From assembly GCF_001632745.1 (NCBI RefSeq), contig NZ_LQRT01000001.1:248001-312000 (forward strand): a DNA stretch of 64,000 bases, given 5' to 3'. Positions 27,672 to 37,033 of the stretch are shown here, piece after piece. A program made the position numbers and the translations under genes. The notes under the pieces were generated by a model. That model did not search any database. It worked only from the letters and a program-made list of their open reading frames with translations, and was not told where the DNA came from. Position 1 is the first letter of the stretch. Every line of letters begins with the position of its first letter. Source of the stretch: Aquimarina aggregata (lineage in GTDB: Bacteria > Bacteroidota > Bacteroidia > Flavobacteriales > Flavobacteriaceae).

Positions 27672-28838
27672 TTATTGTTTTATATTTCTGCTTGCATTAG
27701 CGTTTGAAGCTCTCGATTCTGAAGAGTTTTTCTTTTGGTATATTTTCACCAACATACCTGCATAAGCTCCTGGGACTGGTTTATTAACAATAACATCACC
27801 ATCTGAGACTCCTTTAAGCACTACTTTTTTATCTGAAAAATAAACAGGATTTACATTAATAACATCCAAAATACTATCTCTTACTATAAAAATCTTATCT
27901 CCTTCTTGCAACAAACTTCTATCAATTTGTATCGCATTTTCTTCTTTTTTAGCGTCTAAGTACGCCTCAAGATACATTCCTTCTTTAAGCAAAGGATCTT
28001 TGATTTCTATAAAAGCCGTAATTGTTTGAGTGGCTTGATCGATACTCCCATTAATCCTAGTCACTGTTCCTTTAAAGCTCTTGGTTTTATTTAAATTTGA
28101 AAGAGCTACCGATTTACCTATTCGCAAAAGATCAGCATATTCTTTTCCTATAGCTACTTGCATTTCATATACACTAGTGTCGATATACTCTCCTAATTTT
28201 TGTCCTTGCCTTATCAACGTACCTTCTGTAACTAAAGATTCGGTAAGCACACCACTAAACGGAGCCCTAATCGAATATTTTGATAAGCGCTGTTCTAGGT
28301 TTTTTACATTATAATATGATGTATAAATGTTACGGCCTGTTATAAAATATTTCTCTTTTTCTGAAGTTGTCTCTGGTAGTTGAGGAGTTGCTTTATCCAT
28401 ATCAAAACTTCCTAAATAAGCTTGCCATTTTTGATAAATTTCTGGATAATCTAATCTTAGATCCGGCATTATCGCAGTAACTTGATTGTACAAATTACTT
28501 TTGGCAGATTGTACGGTAGCATAATATTCTGAAGCATCAATCCTAATTAATGATTGTCCTTTTTGATATTTCTGCCCTGTTTTAAAAAGCTTAGCTCCTC
28601 CTTTAAAAACACCTTGCACTTCAGCATATAACTCTAATCTACGTTTGGCAGTAAGATTACCATTTGCAGCGATTTGAATTGGAATTGTTGTATTCTGAAC
28701 AGTATCCACAAAGACTGTTTTAACTACTTTAGAAGATCTTGGTTTGGGCCTTTTTTTACTATCTACTATTTTTTTGGCTCCAAAAAGGGCTCCAATAATA
28801 ATCACTACCCCAAGGATAGAAAGTATAATATTTCTCAT
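27672..28838 (-). CDS. RND efflux membrane fusion protein (HlyD/AcrA type)
   Basis: 388 residues. An N-terminal anchor helix (IILSILGVVIIIGALFGA) is followed by barrel-sandwich halves (QIAANGNLTAKRRLELYAEV and SIRAPFSGVLTESLVTEGTL) with a helical hairpin between them, a beta-barrel segment (GKSVALSNLNKTKSFKGTV) and a membrane-proximal part. It bridges the RND pump and the TolC channel and is the first gene of the operon. A TAGTTTTG -7-like element lies at 28879-28886 on the minus strand, though its -33 partner is weak. The MarR gene further upstream on the same strand is the obvious candidate regulator. Confidence 0.93.
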   Translation of the reverse strand: MRNIILSILGVVIIIGALFGAKKIVDSKKRPKPRSSKVVKTVFVDTVQNTTIPIQIAANGNLTAKRRLELYAEVQGVFKGGAKLFKTGQKYQKGQSLIRIDASEYYATVQSAKSNLYNQVTAIMPDLRLDYPEIYQKWQAYLGSFDMDKATPQLPETTSEKEKYFITGRNIYTSYYNVKNLEQRLSKYSIRAPFSGVLTESLVTEGTLIRQGQKLGEYIDTSVYEMQVAIGKEYADLLRIGKSVALSNLNKTKSFKGTVTRINGSIDQATQTITAFIEIKDPLLKEGMYLEAYLDAKKEENAIQIDRSLLQEGDKIFIVRDSILDVINVNPVYFSDKKVVLKGVSDGDVIVNKPVPGAYAGMLVKIYQKKNSSESRASNANASRNIKQ

Positions 28839-29337
28839 AGCTTGTATTTGTATTCAAAGTATCGTATGAAATACCGCACAAAACTATCAACCCTATTACT
28901 GTAATGCCGTTAAAAAACTCATAAAAGTTAAAATAGTCAATTTTAACACAAAAAGTATCTGTTCTCACAGATGCTTTTTTTGGTCTTTAATACACGTATT
29001 ACACGTACTTATTCTGTTATTTCTACTATCTTATTTTTAACTTTTTTTAAGATTACAATTAGGCTTTCTATTTTTTTTGGGTTAAGACACTATCATAAAC
29101 ATTCGACACCCAAAAAGTATCTTTTAATACATTAGTTTTTTGATGTGGAGCAACACAGGTTTTCCTAAAGTTTTGTAATCAATATGAAGAAAGTACCGAA
29201 AAATCGGTAACATTTTACCTTGCTACAACATAAATAAATATACGCTTGACAAAAAGTATGTATTTATTCCACAAGTGACACAAACCTTGGGTGTCATTAA
29301 ATGTTCAAGGAAATTATTATTTTTTAAATTTTAGATC
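28839..29337. other. non-coding region upstream of the efflux operon and the RiPP-like peptide
   Basis: It contains the efflux -7-like element (28879-28886), a hairpin at 28950-28980 and, before the peptide gene, an inverted repeat TGACAC...GTGTCA (29276-29296) that could be an operator. No other gene is visible. Confidence 0.45.
28950..28980. terminator. bidirectional hairpin
   Basis: AAAAGTATCTGT pairs with ACAGATGCTTTT around a 4-base loop; T-runs flank it on both strands. It may end a minus-strand transcript from the MarR side before the efflux operon. Confidence 0.5.
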
Positions 29338-29493
29338 ATGAAAAAAAAGAAATTATCAGGTTTACTTTTTGACAAAAAAACCATTTCTAAGTTAGAAAGT
29401 ATGCAAATCAAAGGAGGAAGAAACACCGCAATATCTTATTGTCGTCATTGTGGGCAAGCACCATCTCAGAGGCCTTCGTGTAATGACGAATAA
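29338..29493 (+). CDS. orphan RiPP-like precursor peptide (GG leader, three-Cys core)
   Basis: A 51-residue frame. The leader is KKKKLSGLLFDKKTISKLES, then MQIKGG, the pattern of Bacteroidota class I lanthipeptide and GG-type natural-product precursors. The core after the double glycine is short, contains Ser/Thr and three cysteines (SYCRHCGQ, RPSC) and ends CNDE. It is followed within 10 bases by a strong terminator, so it is a single-gene unit. No dehydratase, cyclase, radical-SAM enzyme or peptidase-transporter is within view, so any modification would have to come from enzymes encoded elsewhere. It could instead be an unmodified secreted peptide. Confidence 0.75.
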   Translation: MKKKKLSGLLFDKKTISKLESMQIKGGRNTAISYCRHCGQAPSQRPSCNDE

Positions 29494-29500
29494 ATCTCAT

Positions 29501-29527
29501 AAGGCTGCTAAAAAGCAGCCTTTTTTT
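29501..29527 (+). terminator. terminator of the RiPP-like peptide gene
   Basis: A stem AAGGCTGCT/AGCAGCCTT with a 4-base loop and seven T's, starting 7 bases after the stop codon. Confidence 0.88.
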
Positions 29528-29633
29528 GAATGATTTTGTATGATCACTTGAACTATCGAAAAAATTCAAGTGATATCTAATTTTAAAAACAAAAGACACT
29601 TTCAATAGATATCCTTATATTTTTAAGTCTAGC

Positions 29634-30089
29634 TTACTCAGCTATGTCAGCAATTTTAGCTTTCACTTTTTTGAGTGTAGCAATTAAGGTTTCTATTTCT
29701 TCTTCTGTAAGACTTTCTTGAACTGCAGGGATAAGATCAAACATTATAGGTCTTACTTTTTCAATGACTTCTTTACCATAATCAGTAAGAAAAATACGAT
29801 TTACCCTTCTATCGTTTTCATCACTTTTTCTAACTACTAGGTTTTTACTTTCCATAGTATTCACTAACCTAGTCATAGAAGTTTTATCTCTATGAGTTAT
29901 AAAAGCAAGATCGTTTTGAGGTTGTCCATCATTTACACGTAAGCGCTTAAGAACGCTCCATTGTTCTTTAGATAAATCTAATCCGTTTTCTTGAAATGCT
30001 TTTTGAACCAAAAACCCAAAATCATAGTGAATCTTACCAACCCAAGATAAGGCATGGGTATTTAAATCAATGACTTTTGTATTACTCAT
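29634..30089 (-). CDS. MarR-family transcriptional regulator
   Basis: 151 residues. The central winged helix shows SKEQWSVLKRLRVNDGQPQN, AFITHRDKTSMTRLVNTMES and the wing residues DRRVNRIFLTDYG. The flanking helices give the usual MarR dimerisation region. It lies on the same strand as, and upstream of, the RND efflux operon, the typical place for a drug-responsive repressor. A perfect inverted repeat at 30138-30157 lies just upstream of its start, so autoregulation is likely. Confidence 0.93.
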   Translation of the reverse strand: MSNTKVIDLNTHALSWVGKIHYDFGFLVQKAFQENGLDLSKEQWSVLKRLRVNDGQPQNDLAFITHRDKTSMTRLVNTMESKNLVVRKSDENDRRVNRIFLTDYGKEVIEKVRPIMFDLIPAVQESLTEEEIETLIATLKKVKAKIADIAE

Positions 30090-30137
30090 AAATACTATTG
30101 TTTAATTTTTCCAGATACAAAAATATCTATAAAAATT

Positions 30138-30157
30138 TAGTTGTACCTGCAACTAAC
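30138..30157 (-). promoter_or_regulatory. candidate MarR operator
   Basis: TTAGTTG-TACCTG-CAACTAA has perfect 7-bp arms and a 6-base centre. It lies 49 bases upstream of the MarR start codon. Its size and symmetry fit MarR-type binding sites. Confidence 0.6.
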
Positions 30158-30311
30158 GCTAAAAATGTCACAAAAGTATATCCTATTTTTTCACTTAACC
30201 TTTAGCTAACAAACTCTTATTTATCAAATGTTTAAAATAAAATGCTTTCGGTAAAAATATCATAATTTAGAAGTGTTTTTTTGATTAAATCTTTAAAAAA
30301 ACATTTGTATT

Positions 30312-32234
30312 TTATACATTTATTAATGAATCAATTTCTTCTTGTATTTCTTCCCATTGTTCCATTAAAACTTCTAACTCATCTTTTTTAGCCTGATAAC
30401 TATCAAAAAAATTCGGTTTTGCGATAGTTTCATCATAATTTACCGCCAATTCTACGTCAATTTCTTTGATTTGCTTTTCTAATTTATTGATTTTGGATTC
30501 TGTATTACTTAGTCTATTATTGAGTGATTTTATCTTTTTTTGATCTTCATAAGATTGTTTAGCAGTTTCTTTTGAAGTAGAAACAGATTTGGTCTGCTTA
30601 TCTTTTTTCTCGATCTCTCTTAAATCATTAACTCTTCGTTCTTCGAGGTAAAAATTAATATCTCCTAAATACTCTTTAATCTTTTTATTCTTAAACTCAT
30701 AAACAGTGTTACTAAGTCCCTGCAAAAAATCCCTATCGTGTGAAACCAAGATCAACGTACCTTCAAAATTCTTTAATGCTTCTTTTAATACATTTTTAGA
30801 CTTTATATCTAAGTGATTGGTAGGCTCATCCATCACTAGTACATTAAACGGTTCTAATAACATTTTACATAATGCTAATCTGTTTCGCTCTCCTCCAGAT
30901 AAAACTTTTACTTTCTTATCCACTTCATCTCCTCTAAACAAAAATGCCCCCAACATATCACGAACTTTGCTTCTTGTTTTTTCATTGGCTGCATGTATCA
31001 TAGTATCATGGACTGTTAGCTCGCCATCAAGGTATTCGGATTGGTTTTGAGCAAAATATCCTATTTGTACATTATGTCCTAATTTAAAATCACCATCATA
31101 GGATATTTCATTGATTATGATTTTTGCCAAAGTAGATTTTCCCTGACCATTTTGCCCAACAAATGCTATTTTTGACCCTCGCTCTACTAATAAATCAATA
31201 TCACTCAGGATTTCTTTCTCACCATAACTCTTACCAACACTCTCTGCTTCAATGACAACTTTGCCAGGCTGTATACTAACGGGAAAACTAATATTCATAA
31301 CAGCATTATCATCCTCATCAACTTCAATTCTGTCAATCTTATCTAACTTTTTGATTAATGATTGTGCCATAGAAGCTTTAGATGCTTTTGCTCTAAATTT
31401 TTCTATTAATTTTTCGGTTTGCTCAATCTGTTTTGATTGATTTTTTTGTGTTGCTAATTGTTGCTCTCTAATCTCCTTACGTAACACTAAGTATTTAGAA
31501 TATGGTTTATTGTAATCATAAATACGACCTAAAGAGATTTCGATTGTTCTATTAGTCACATTATCCAAAAACATTTTATCATGCGAAACGATAACAACAA
31601 CTCCCGTATAGTTTTTCAAGAAACTCTCTAACCAAATAATAGATTCTATATCTAGGTGGTTTGTTGGCTCATCAAGAAGAAGTATATCATTATTTTGTAG
31701 TAAGAGTTTTGCCAATTCGATACGCATTCTCCAACCACCTGAAAAGGTATCGGTAAGACGATTAAAATCTTCTCGCATAAACCCTAAACCTTGTAAGACT
31801 CTTTCGGTTTCACCTTGATAATTATATCCACCTAAAATCTCATAGTGATGCGTATGATCACTTAAATCCGTAATGAGTTGATTGTATCCTTCGCTCTCAT
31901 AATCCGTGCGTTCGGCGAGTTGTGCATTTATAGCATCTATCTCTCGTTCAATCTTCTTAATTTCAATAAAAGCTTCATACGCTTCTTCTAATACGGTACG
32001 ACCTTCTATAAAATCAATATCTTGTTTTAGAAATCCAATTTTTACTTCTTTATCCATAGCAATTTGACCAGAATCCGGTTCTTGCTCTTTAGATAAGATT
32101 TTAAGCATTGTAGATTTACCTGCTCCATTTTTACCTACTAGTCCTACGCGATCTCCTGCACTTAGCATAAAGCTTATTTCCTCAAAAAGATACTCTCCTC
32201 CAAATGAAATTGATAAGTTGTGTATGTTTAACAT
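30312..32234 (-). CDS. ABC-F family ATPase (ribosome-associated type)
   Basis: 640 residues from the ATG at 32234 (MLNIHNLSISFGG); the frame is open further upstream, but that extension has no family character. There are two ABC domains: Walker A GKNGAGKST with signature FSGGWRMRIELAK, and Walker A GQNGQGKST with signature LSGGERNRLALCK. Each is followed by the LLLDEPTNHLD-type Walker B (LVMDEPTNHLD in the second). The linker between them is the long charged helix typical of ABC-F (P-tof). A coiled coil ends the protein (SLNNRLSNTESKINKLEKQI). There are no membrane segments. ABC-F proteins bind the ribosome E-site to relieve stalled translation or protect against antibiotics; which of these applies here is unknown. 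Confidence 0.93.
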   Translation of the reverse strand: MLNIHNLSISFGGEYLFEEISFMLSAGDRVGLVGKNGAGKSTMLKILSKEQEPDSGQIAMDKEVKIGFLKQDIDFIEGRTVLEEAYEAFIEIKKIEREIDAINAQLAERTDYESEGYNQLITDLSDHTHHYEILGGYNYQGETERVLQGLGFMREDFNRLTDTFSGGWRMRIELAKLLLQNNDILLLDEPTNHLDIESIIWLESFLKNYTGVVVIVSHDKMFLDNVTNRTIEISLGRIYDYNKPYSKYLVLRKEIREQQLATQKNQSKQIEQTEKLIEKFRAKASKASMAQSLIKKLDKIDRIEVDEDDNAVMNISFPVSIQPGKVVIEAESVGKSYGEKEILSDIDLLVERGSKIAFVGQNGQGKSTLAKIIINEISYDGDFKLGHNVQIGYFAQNQSEYLDGELTVHDTMIHAANEKTRSKVRDMLGAFLFRGDEVDKKVKVLSGGERNRLALCKMLLEPFNVLVMDEPTNHLDIKSKNVLKEALKNFEGTLILVSHDRDFLQGLSNTVYEFKNKKIKEYLGDINFYLEERRVNDLREIEKKDKQTKSVSTSKETAKQSYEDQKKIKSLNNRLSNTESKINKLEKQIKEIDVELAVNYDETIAKPNFFDSYQAKKDELEVLMEQWEEIQEEIDSLINV

Positions 32235-32292
32235 CAGCTTTTGAATATTTTGTGCAAAGATGATTAATTTTGTGCTACCAAAAAAGCCACTT

Positions 32293-32679
32293 ATGAACTT
32301 CTTAAAAGGCACTAAAATTTATAGTATTTTTACTGGTAACTGCCCTGTTTGCCAAAATGAAAGCATGTATACAGAATCAAATCCCTATAAACTTAGCCAC
32401 ACCCTAAAGATGCAAGACCGATGTAGTCATTGCAATACAAAGTATAAAATAGAGCCCTCTTTTTTCTACGGGGCTATGTATGTTAGTTATCCTGTTGGCA
32501 TTGCTTTTGCAGTTGCTGCCTTTGTAATTAGTTTTTTGTTATTTAAGCTTAACTTAGTAGTTACCTTCTTTATTATTGCAATTACAATGATTGTTTTTTT
32601 GCCTGTTATTTTAAGATTGTCGCGAAATATCTGGATTAATTTCTTTATGCATTATAATAAAGAAAAAGCGGTCTCTTAA
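32293..32679 (+). CDS. DUF983 membrane protein
   Basis: 128 residues from the ATG at 32293, where the family normally begins (MNFLKGTKIYSIF); an upstream ATG at 32260 would add 11 residues. The zinc-ribbon-like cysteines CPVCQNE and CSHCNTK lie in the first 45 residues, followed by two membrane helices (about 60-82 and 85-108). The function of DUF983 is unknown. It is divergent from the ABC-F gene. Confidence 0.85.
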   Translation: MNFLKGTKIYSIFTGNCPVCQNESMYTESNPYKLSHTLKMQDRCSHCNTKYKIEPSFFYGAMYVSYPVGIAFAVAAFVISFLLFKLNLVVTFFIIAITMIVFLPVILRLSRNIWINFFMHYNKEKAVS

Positions 32680-32710
32680 CCTAGTTAAACCCATATCTAA
32701 AGCTTTTTAA

Positions 32711-33751
32711 TTACGTCATAAAGCGTTTTACATCTATTTCTTTATTTAAGGGAACATCTTTTTCTATGTATGCGAATAGATTTTGCGCCATCGAAGGAGC
32801 AATTAAAATCCCTCTGCTTCCCATGCCATTTAGGATATGTAAATTTGCAAATTTAGGATGTGTCCCGAGTATTGGCTTTCTATCTTTAACTGTTGGTCGT
32901 ATTCCGGCAACTTGATCTATAATTTGATATGGTACTTTTAAAAAGCGTTCTAATTTTTCTATTAATTCTTCTTTAGCCCTTTCTGTTACTTCAACAGATT
33001 TATCGTGGTTATTATAGGTCGCTCCAACTTTATAGATGTCATTTCCTAAAGGAATTATAAAAACCGAAGATTTGATAGCTTCTGTAACTTTTAAAGCCTT
33101 AGACTCGATAATTATATACTCTCCTTTATTGCCTACTATTGGTAAATCCTTAAAAAATGGATTTTTTTGTACTCCAAACCCTTCTGTAAATATCACATGT
33201 CTTGCTTTTACTCCTTTATATTCAACATAATTCGGAGTAGTACTTAAGGCGGCATAATCAAAAGATTCTTTAAACAAACTTTTCTTTTGATCAATCACAC
33301 CTAAGTATAATTCAAGTAGTTTTTTAATTGCTATTCTTCCTGTATGCTTTACTTTTCCGTACTGGTAAGGAATATCCAACGCGTTATTTGTGTTTTCGTA
33401 CAATTCTGCTGAAAGAAATCGCTCTAAAATAGGTTTGTCACAAGCCTCAAACCAAACATTTTGTTCTTCTACAGAATTAAATCTTCGTAATATAGGAAGC
33501 TCAAAAACCAGCGGTTGGTTAAGTTTTTTCTCAATATTTTTATAAAATGCTCCAGCTGTTTCAACTTGCTCGATTGCTTGCCATGCAGGAGTAAATCTTT
33601 TTAAAATAACAGGATTATATAATCCACCAGCCACACGAGAAGATTTTTGAGAACTATCCTCAAAAACAACATATGACTTATTGTTTTTTTCTAATTGCTC
33701 TACAAAAGCCAATCCTGATAAACCAAACCCAACAATTATATAATCTAACAT
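32711..33751 (-). CDS. FAD-dependent oxidoreductase (DAO family)
   Basis: 346 residues. The dinucleotide-binding motif opens the protein (IIVGFGLSGLAFVEQL), with a hydrophobic strand ending in an acidic residue (SYVVFED) and a later substrate-domain GKVKHTGRIAIKKL. The C-terminal FAD contact is VAGIRPTVKDRKPILG and LHILNGMGSRGILIAP, typical of DAO-type amine/amino-acid oxidases. No tRNA-modification domain is present, so it is not MnmC. It is on the same strand as, and downstream of, gldN, but a terminator separates the two. Confidence 0.85.
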   Translation of the reverse strand: MLDYIIVGFGLSGLAFVEQLEKNNKSYVVFEDSSQKSSRVAGGLYNPVILKRFTPAWQAIEQVETAGAFYKNIEKKLNQPLVFELPILRRFNSVEEQNVWFEACDKPILERFLSAELYENTNNALDIPYQYGKVKHTGRIAIKKLLELYLGVIDQKKSLFKESFDYAALSTTPNYVEYKGVKARHVIFTEGFGVQKNPFFKDLPIVGNKGEYIIIESKALKVTEAIKSSVFIIPLGNDIYKVGATYNNHDKSVEVTERAKEELIEKLERFLKVPYQIIDQVAGIRPTVKDRKPILGTHPKFANLHILNGMGSRGILIAPSMAQNLFAYIEKDVPLNKEIDVKRFMT

Positions 33752-33766
33752 ACTTCAAAAATAACA

Positions 33767-33796
33767 AAACGCCTAACTATTATGTTAGGCGTTTTA
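33767..33796 (-). terminator. terminator of the gldKLMN operon
   Basis: A perfect 12-bp stem (AAAACGCCTAAC/GTTAGGCGTTTT) lies 24 bases past the gldN stop on the minus strand and is followed by a T-rich stretch. Confidence 0.8.
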
Positions 33797-33820
33797 TCTA
33801 TATTTTAGATAAGAAGGAAT

Positions 33821-34711
33821 TTAGTAACTCCACATATCCATTTCGAAATTTCGAATACTCTCTTTAATTCTTTCACTCTCTAAAAGCTGCATCAAGGCAT
33901 TGTCAACGATATAATCATCTATCGACCTATCCCCCTGTTCATTATCCTCTTTATAAATTACAGAGTTAAATCGTCTTGCATTAAGAATATGATCCAAAGT
34001 AAAAGGCATTGATGTATTTCTTCTGTTAAAAGCCGATGTGTTATGTAAGATTTCTCTAGCATCTGGATACCAAACCCAGAACAATTCTACTAAATCCGGC
34101 TCATCATCATCGATAAAGTTAACATCAGGAGCAACTGGTGCTAAACCAAGCATTCTGTATCTTAACTCTCCTTGTCTTTTATCAAAATACCAATACCCTC
34201 TAATTCTATACTCTGCAATATCAGCCGAATTTAAATCTCTCTGATTAATATACTGAGGATCTACGGTCTCACCTGCATTGTACTGCTCATATCCTAAATC
34301 GGTAGTATCAATTTTAGACATTGTACTTTTAAGATCATCGAATGTACGAGTTTCGGTAAAATATGAATCTGAATAAATATTTTTGATTTTTCCGCTTCTG
34401 ATATTGGATATTAAAACGTCGTATAATGATCTACGATTAACACCAATATTAAAAGTATCTATAGGGTAATACAATGGGAAATTAATACGTTCATCAAGAT
34501 CAATAGTCTCCCAAGTAGTTTTTGCCCATAATACATCACGTTTATCAACGTAACCATATTCTAAAGGATGATCATTATCATTTAAAATCTGTTCAGCCGT
34601 TTTCTTTCCTATATCATCTGGCGTATCCGCGTTTAAAACGTTTGTTTGACCATATGAAATAAGGGAAACAAATACACCTAAGACGGTTAATACAAAATTT
34701 CTCAAATTCAT
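33821..34711 (-). CDS. gldN: gliding motility / type IX secretion protein GldN
   Basis: 296 residues with a signal peptide (FVLTVLGVFVSLISYGQ). Characteristic GldN/PorN features include VLWAKTTWETIDLDERIN, DVLISNIRSG and GYWYFDKRQGELRYRMLGLA. GldN is a periplasmic component that pairs with GldK in the ring under the outer membrane of the type IX secretion system and is required for gliding and secretion of adhesins such as SprB. It lies 19 bases downstream of gldM in the conserved order gldK-gldL-gldM-gldN. Confidence 0.95.
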   Translation of the reverse strand: MNLRNFVLTVLGVFVSLISYGQTNVLNADTPDDIGKKTAEQILNDNDHPLEYGYVDKRDVLWAKTTWETIDLDERINFPLYYPIDTFNIGVNRRSLYDVLISNIRSGKIKNIYSDSYFTETRTFDDLKSTMSKIDTTDLGYEQYNAGETVDPQYINQRDLNSADIAEYRIRGYWYFDKRQGELRYRMLGLAPVAPDVNFIDDDEPDLVELFWVWYPDAREILHNTSAFNRRNTSMPFTLDHILNARRFNSVIYKEDNEQGDRSIDDYIVDNALMQLLESERIKESIRNFEMDMWSY

Positions 34712-34730
34712 AACTAATTAGTTTGTTTTT

Positions 34731-36278
34731 TTAATTTGTTAACTCAACAATAACTGGAGATATTTTCTTCAGTTTATAACTTGCATTGTTAGATAACTGT
34801 GCTTTTATATCAAAGATTTGCACTGCAGATCCTCTTTTAGCTTTACGTAATGCTGATTTTGCTTTAGCATCTAATCTTCCACCACGTACACTAGCTGTAG
34901 GCTGTCCTTCTACCTTAAACTTAAATCCAGTAACTTTAATTTTGATATCAAATTCAAAATCAGGTAAAATTGCTCCGATAGAAGAAATTTGTAATGCGTT
35001 TCTTGCCATTTTTACAGAACCGTCTTCACCTCTTACAGTTCCCACAGGTCTAGGAATATCTTTAATTCTAAACTTCTTACTATCACTCACACTTGTACCG
35101 TTTGCAAGTTTACCACTTACTTTGATACTTACTTCACGTGCTTTAACAGTAGTAACATTCATCATATATTTACCAGCACCACCAGTTTTTCTTAAACCAG
35201 GTGCATTAGCATTTACATTAGGTACACCAGGAATAGAAATAGTCATAGGGTTATTTACACCTCTATATACCACATTCATTTTATCTGCTGAAATCACTGC
35301 AGAATTTGGTCTTGGTATTACAGTATACGAACTCTTAATAGGAATCTTAACTATAGAATCTCCTTCTTTAAATTCAAGTTCACCTGCCACATCTCTTTCT
35401 CCAACATTACCTGCTGGGAAATCTAACATAATTTGCCCGTTCTGAACTTCTGTTTGCTCTTTTCCATTAACCATTACTTTGGTTGGTTTCAAAGTAGCAT
35501 CAAAACGTCCAAGAACGATTCTTCCTTTAAACTTCTCTCCACTAAAGAAAGCAGTTTTATCAGCTACAACAATTGCCTCATAATTACTAAACGAAAGTTC
35601 AGAAGCTTGTTGACCTGCTAATAATGCAGAAAGAACTTTACTCTCTGTAGTTTTAACATCAGCTTGCATCTGAGTAAGCTTTGTAATAGAAGCAACTAAT
35701 GGAAATCCTTCAAAATTATACTTTAACCATTCTACTGGTCTATTATCTCTATTTCTAACTTCTTCAGTTGAAAACGTTTTTTCAACATCATTTGCAACAG
35801 ATTCATCTACTTCTTTTACTGTTCTTATAGTAGAGGCAACTCCAGTTCTATATGCATCGATTTTACTTACGAAATCTTTAGCTGAGGCAGTTAACTTACC
35901 ACCTTCAAAAAATTTACTATCAAGTGCATCAGGCTTATCCATTGTTTCATAATCCGTTGGATCATCTGCCGTTTCTTGAATTTCCTTTTTTAACTGCTCT
36001 ACGTAATCATTAAATTCATTTGAGAACTTGCTGATTTCATCTGCTTTAGCCTTTAATGGTCCATATTTTTCAGCCTGTTCAGTTACTTTGTCTGCAAGAC
36101 CAGTCATAAACGCAGTATTACGTTGTGTTGCTAACGTATTAGACTCAGTAAGTCTTTCGTTCATCAAACCGAATGCTGATAATACTTCTTTTGACATATT
36201 TAATGCCATCATCGCGATGAAAACCAAGTACATCAGGTTAATCATCTTCTGCCTTGGGGATAATTTTCCTCCTGCCAT
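34731..36278 (-). CDS. gldM: gliding motility / type IX secretion protein GldM
   Basis: 515 residues. An N-terminal basic tail (SPRQKMINLMYLVFIAMMAL) leads into a single inner-membrane helix, and the rest is periplasmic: a helical domain (ETLATQRN-type and EEIQETADD region) followed by beta-rich domains (D2-D4) ending SYKLKKISPVIVELTN. GldM and GldL form the proton-powered motor; GldM is the shaft that reaches the GldKN ring. The sequence is full length with no disruption. Confidence 0.95.
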   Translation of the reverse strand: MAGGKLSPRQKMINLMYLVFIAMMALNMSKEVLSAFGLMNERLTESNTLATQRNTAFMTGLADKVTEQAEKYGPLKAKADEISKFSNEFNDYVEQLKKEIQETADDPTDYETMDKPDALDSKFFEGGKLTASAKDFVSKIDAYRTGVASTIRTVKEVDESVANDVEKTFSTEEVRNRDNRPVEWLKYNFEGFPLVASITKLTQMQADVKTTESKVLSALLAGQQASELSFSNYEAIVVADKTAFFSGEKFKGRIVLGRFDATLKPTKVMVNGKEQTEVQNGQIMLDFPAGNVGERDVAGELEFKEGDSIVKIPIKSSYTVIPRPNSAVISADKMNVVYRGVNNPMTISIPGVPNVNANAPGLRKTGGAGKYMMNVTTVKAREVSIKVSGKLANGTSVSDSKKFRIKDIPRPVGTVRGEDGSVKMARNALQISSIGAILPDFEFDIKIKVTGFKFKVEGQPTASVRGGRLDAKAKSALRKAKRGSAVQIFDIKAQLSNNASYKLKKISPVIVELTN

Positions 36279-36328
36279 ATTCTTCTTAGATTTTGGTAGT
36301 TATTATAAAAATATTTTATTCAAAAATG

Positions 36329-36955
36329 TTAACTTCTGTTCATTGCAGTTAACATACCACCATATACTCCATTAAGAGAAGCAAGGTTACCAGATAGACT
36401 TTTCATCTGTTCTTGCAATTGACTAGCAAACTCTGCAGTTTGTGCGTTTGCTTCAGCTTGTTTTGAAGCAGCATCTAACTGTACTCTGTACAAACCATTT
36501 AATGATTCCATTGAAGCAGCAGCTTTTGCCATTTCTTCACTATATTTTTGTTGTCCAGCGATAGAATCTGCAGTTGGCTTAATACCTTTTGCAGCTCCTT
36601 CAAAATTACGGATACTATCACCAAGACTACCAATAAGATTAGAGTCAACTCTAGCCTCTTTTAGCATTTCATCTAATTTTTTAGATAATAATCCTTCTGG
36701 AGTCTCTTTTTCTTTTTTATCTCTTTTTGATCCTCCAGCTAATTCTGGGTATACTAAAGACCAATCTAATTCATCATCAACTGATTCGAATGCCGAAACA
36801 GTAAATACAAGTGCTTCTGTAACAAGACCAATGATAAGCATTTCGTTACCAAAAGGCCAGTGCATAATTTTAAAAAGTGCACCTAATATTACAACGGCCG
36901 CTCCCAGACCGTATACCATATTCATTAATTTTTTACTTGCTTTTGAATTTGCCAT
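36329..36955 (-). CDS. gldL: gliding motility / type IX secretion protein GldL
   Basis: 208 residues. Two inner-membrane helices (about 12-30 and 35-55: YGLGAAVVILGALFKIMHWP; MLIIGLVTEALVFTVSAFES) are followed by a long cytoplasmic coiled-coil region. The Lys/His/Trp segment at the end of TM1 (FKIMHWPFG) and the glutamate in TM2 match the known proton-path residues of GldL. It sits between gldK and gldM with gaps of 78 and 50 bases. Confidence 0.95.
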   Translation of the reverse strand: MANSKASKKLMNMVYGLGAAVVILGALFKIMHWPFGNEMLIIGLVTEALVFTVSAFESVDDELDWSLVYPELAGGSKRDKKEKETPEGLLSKKLDEMLKEARVDSNLIGSLGDSIRNFEGAAKGIKPTADSIAGQQKYSEEMAKAAASMESLNGLYRVQLDAASKQAEANAQTAEFASQLQEQMKSLSGNLASLNGVYGGMLTAMNRS

Positions 36956-37033
36956 AATAAATTTGTTTTGTTTTTTTTAATCTAATTGTTAAAAAAGGTT
37001 AGTAATTAAGTAGTTGATAGAAAATTTTGGGAC

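Noticed and set aside
34786..35445. A 219-codon open frame on the plus strand
   Set aside because: It lies entirely antisense to gldM, lacks a ribosome-binding context and its composition mirrors the gldM codons; it is a shadow.
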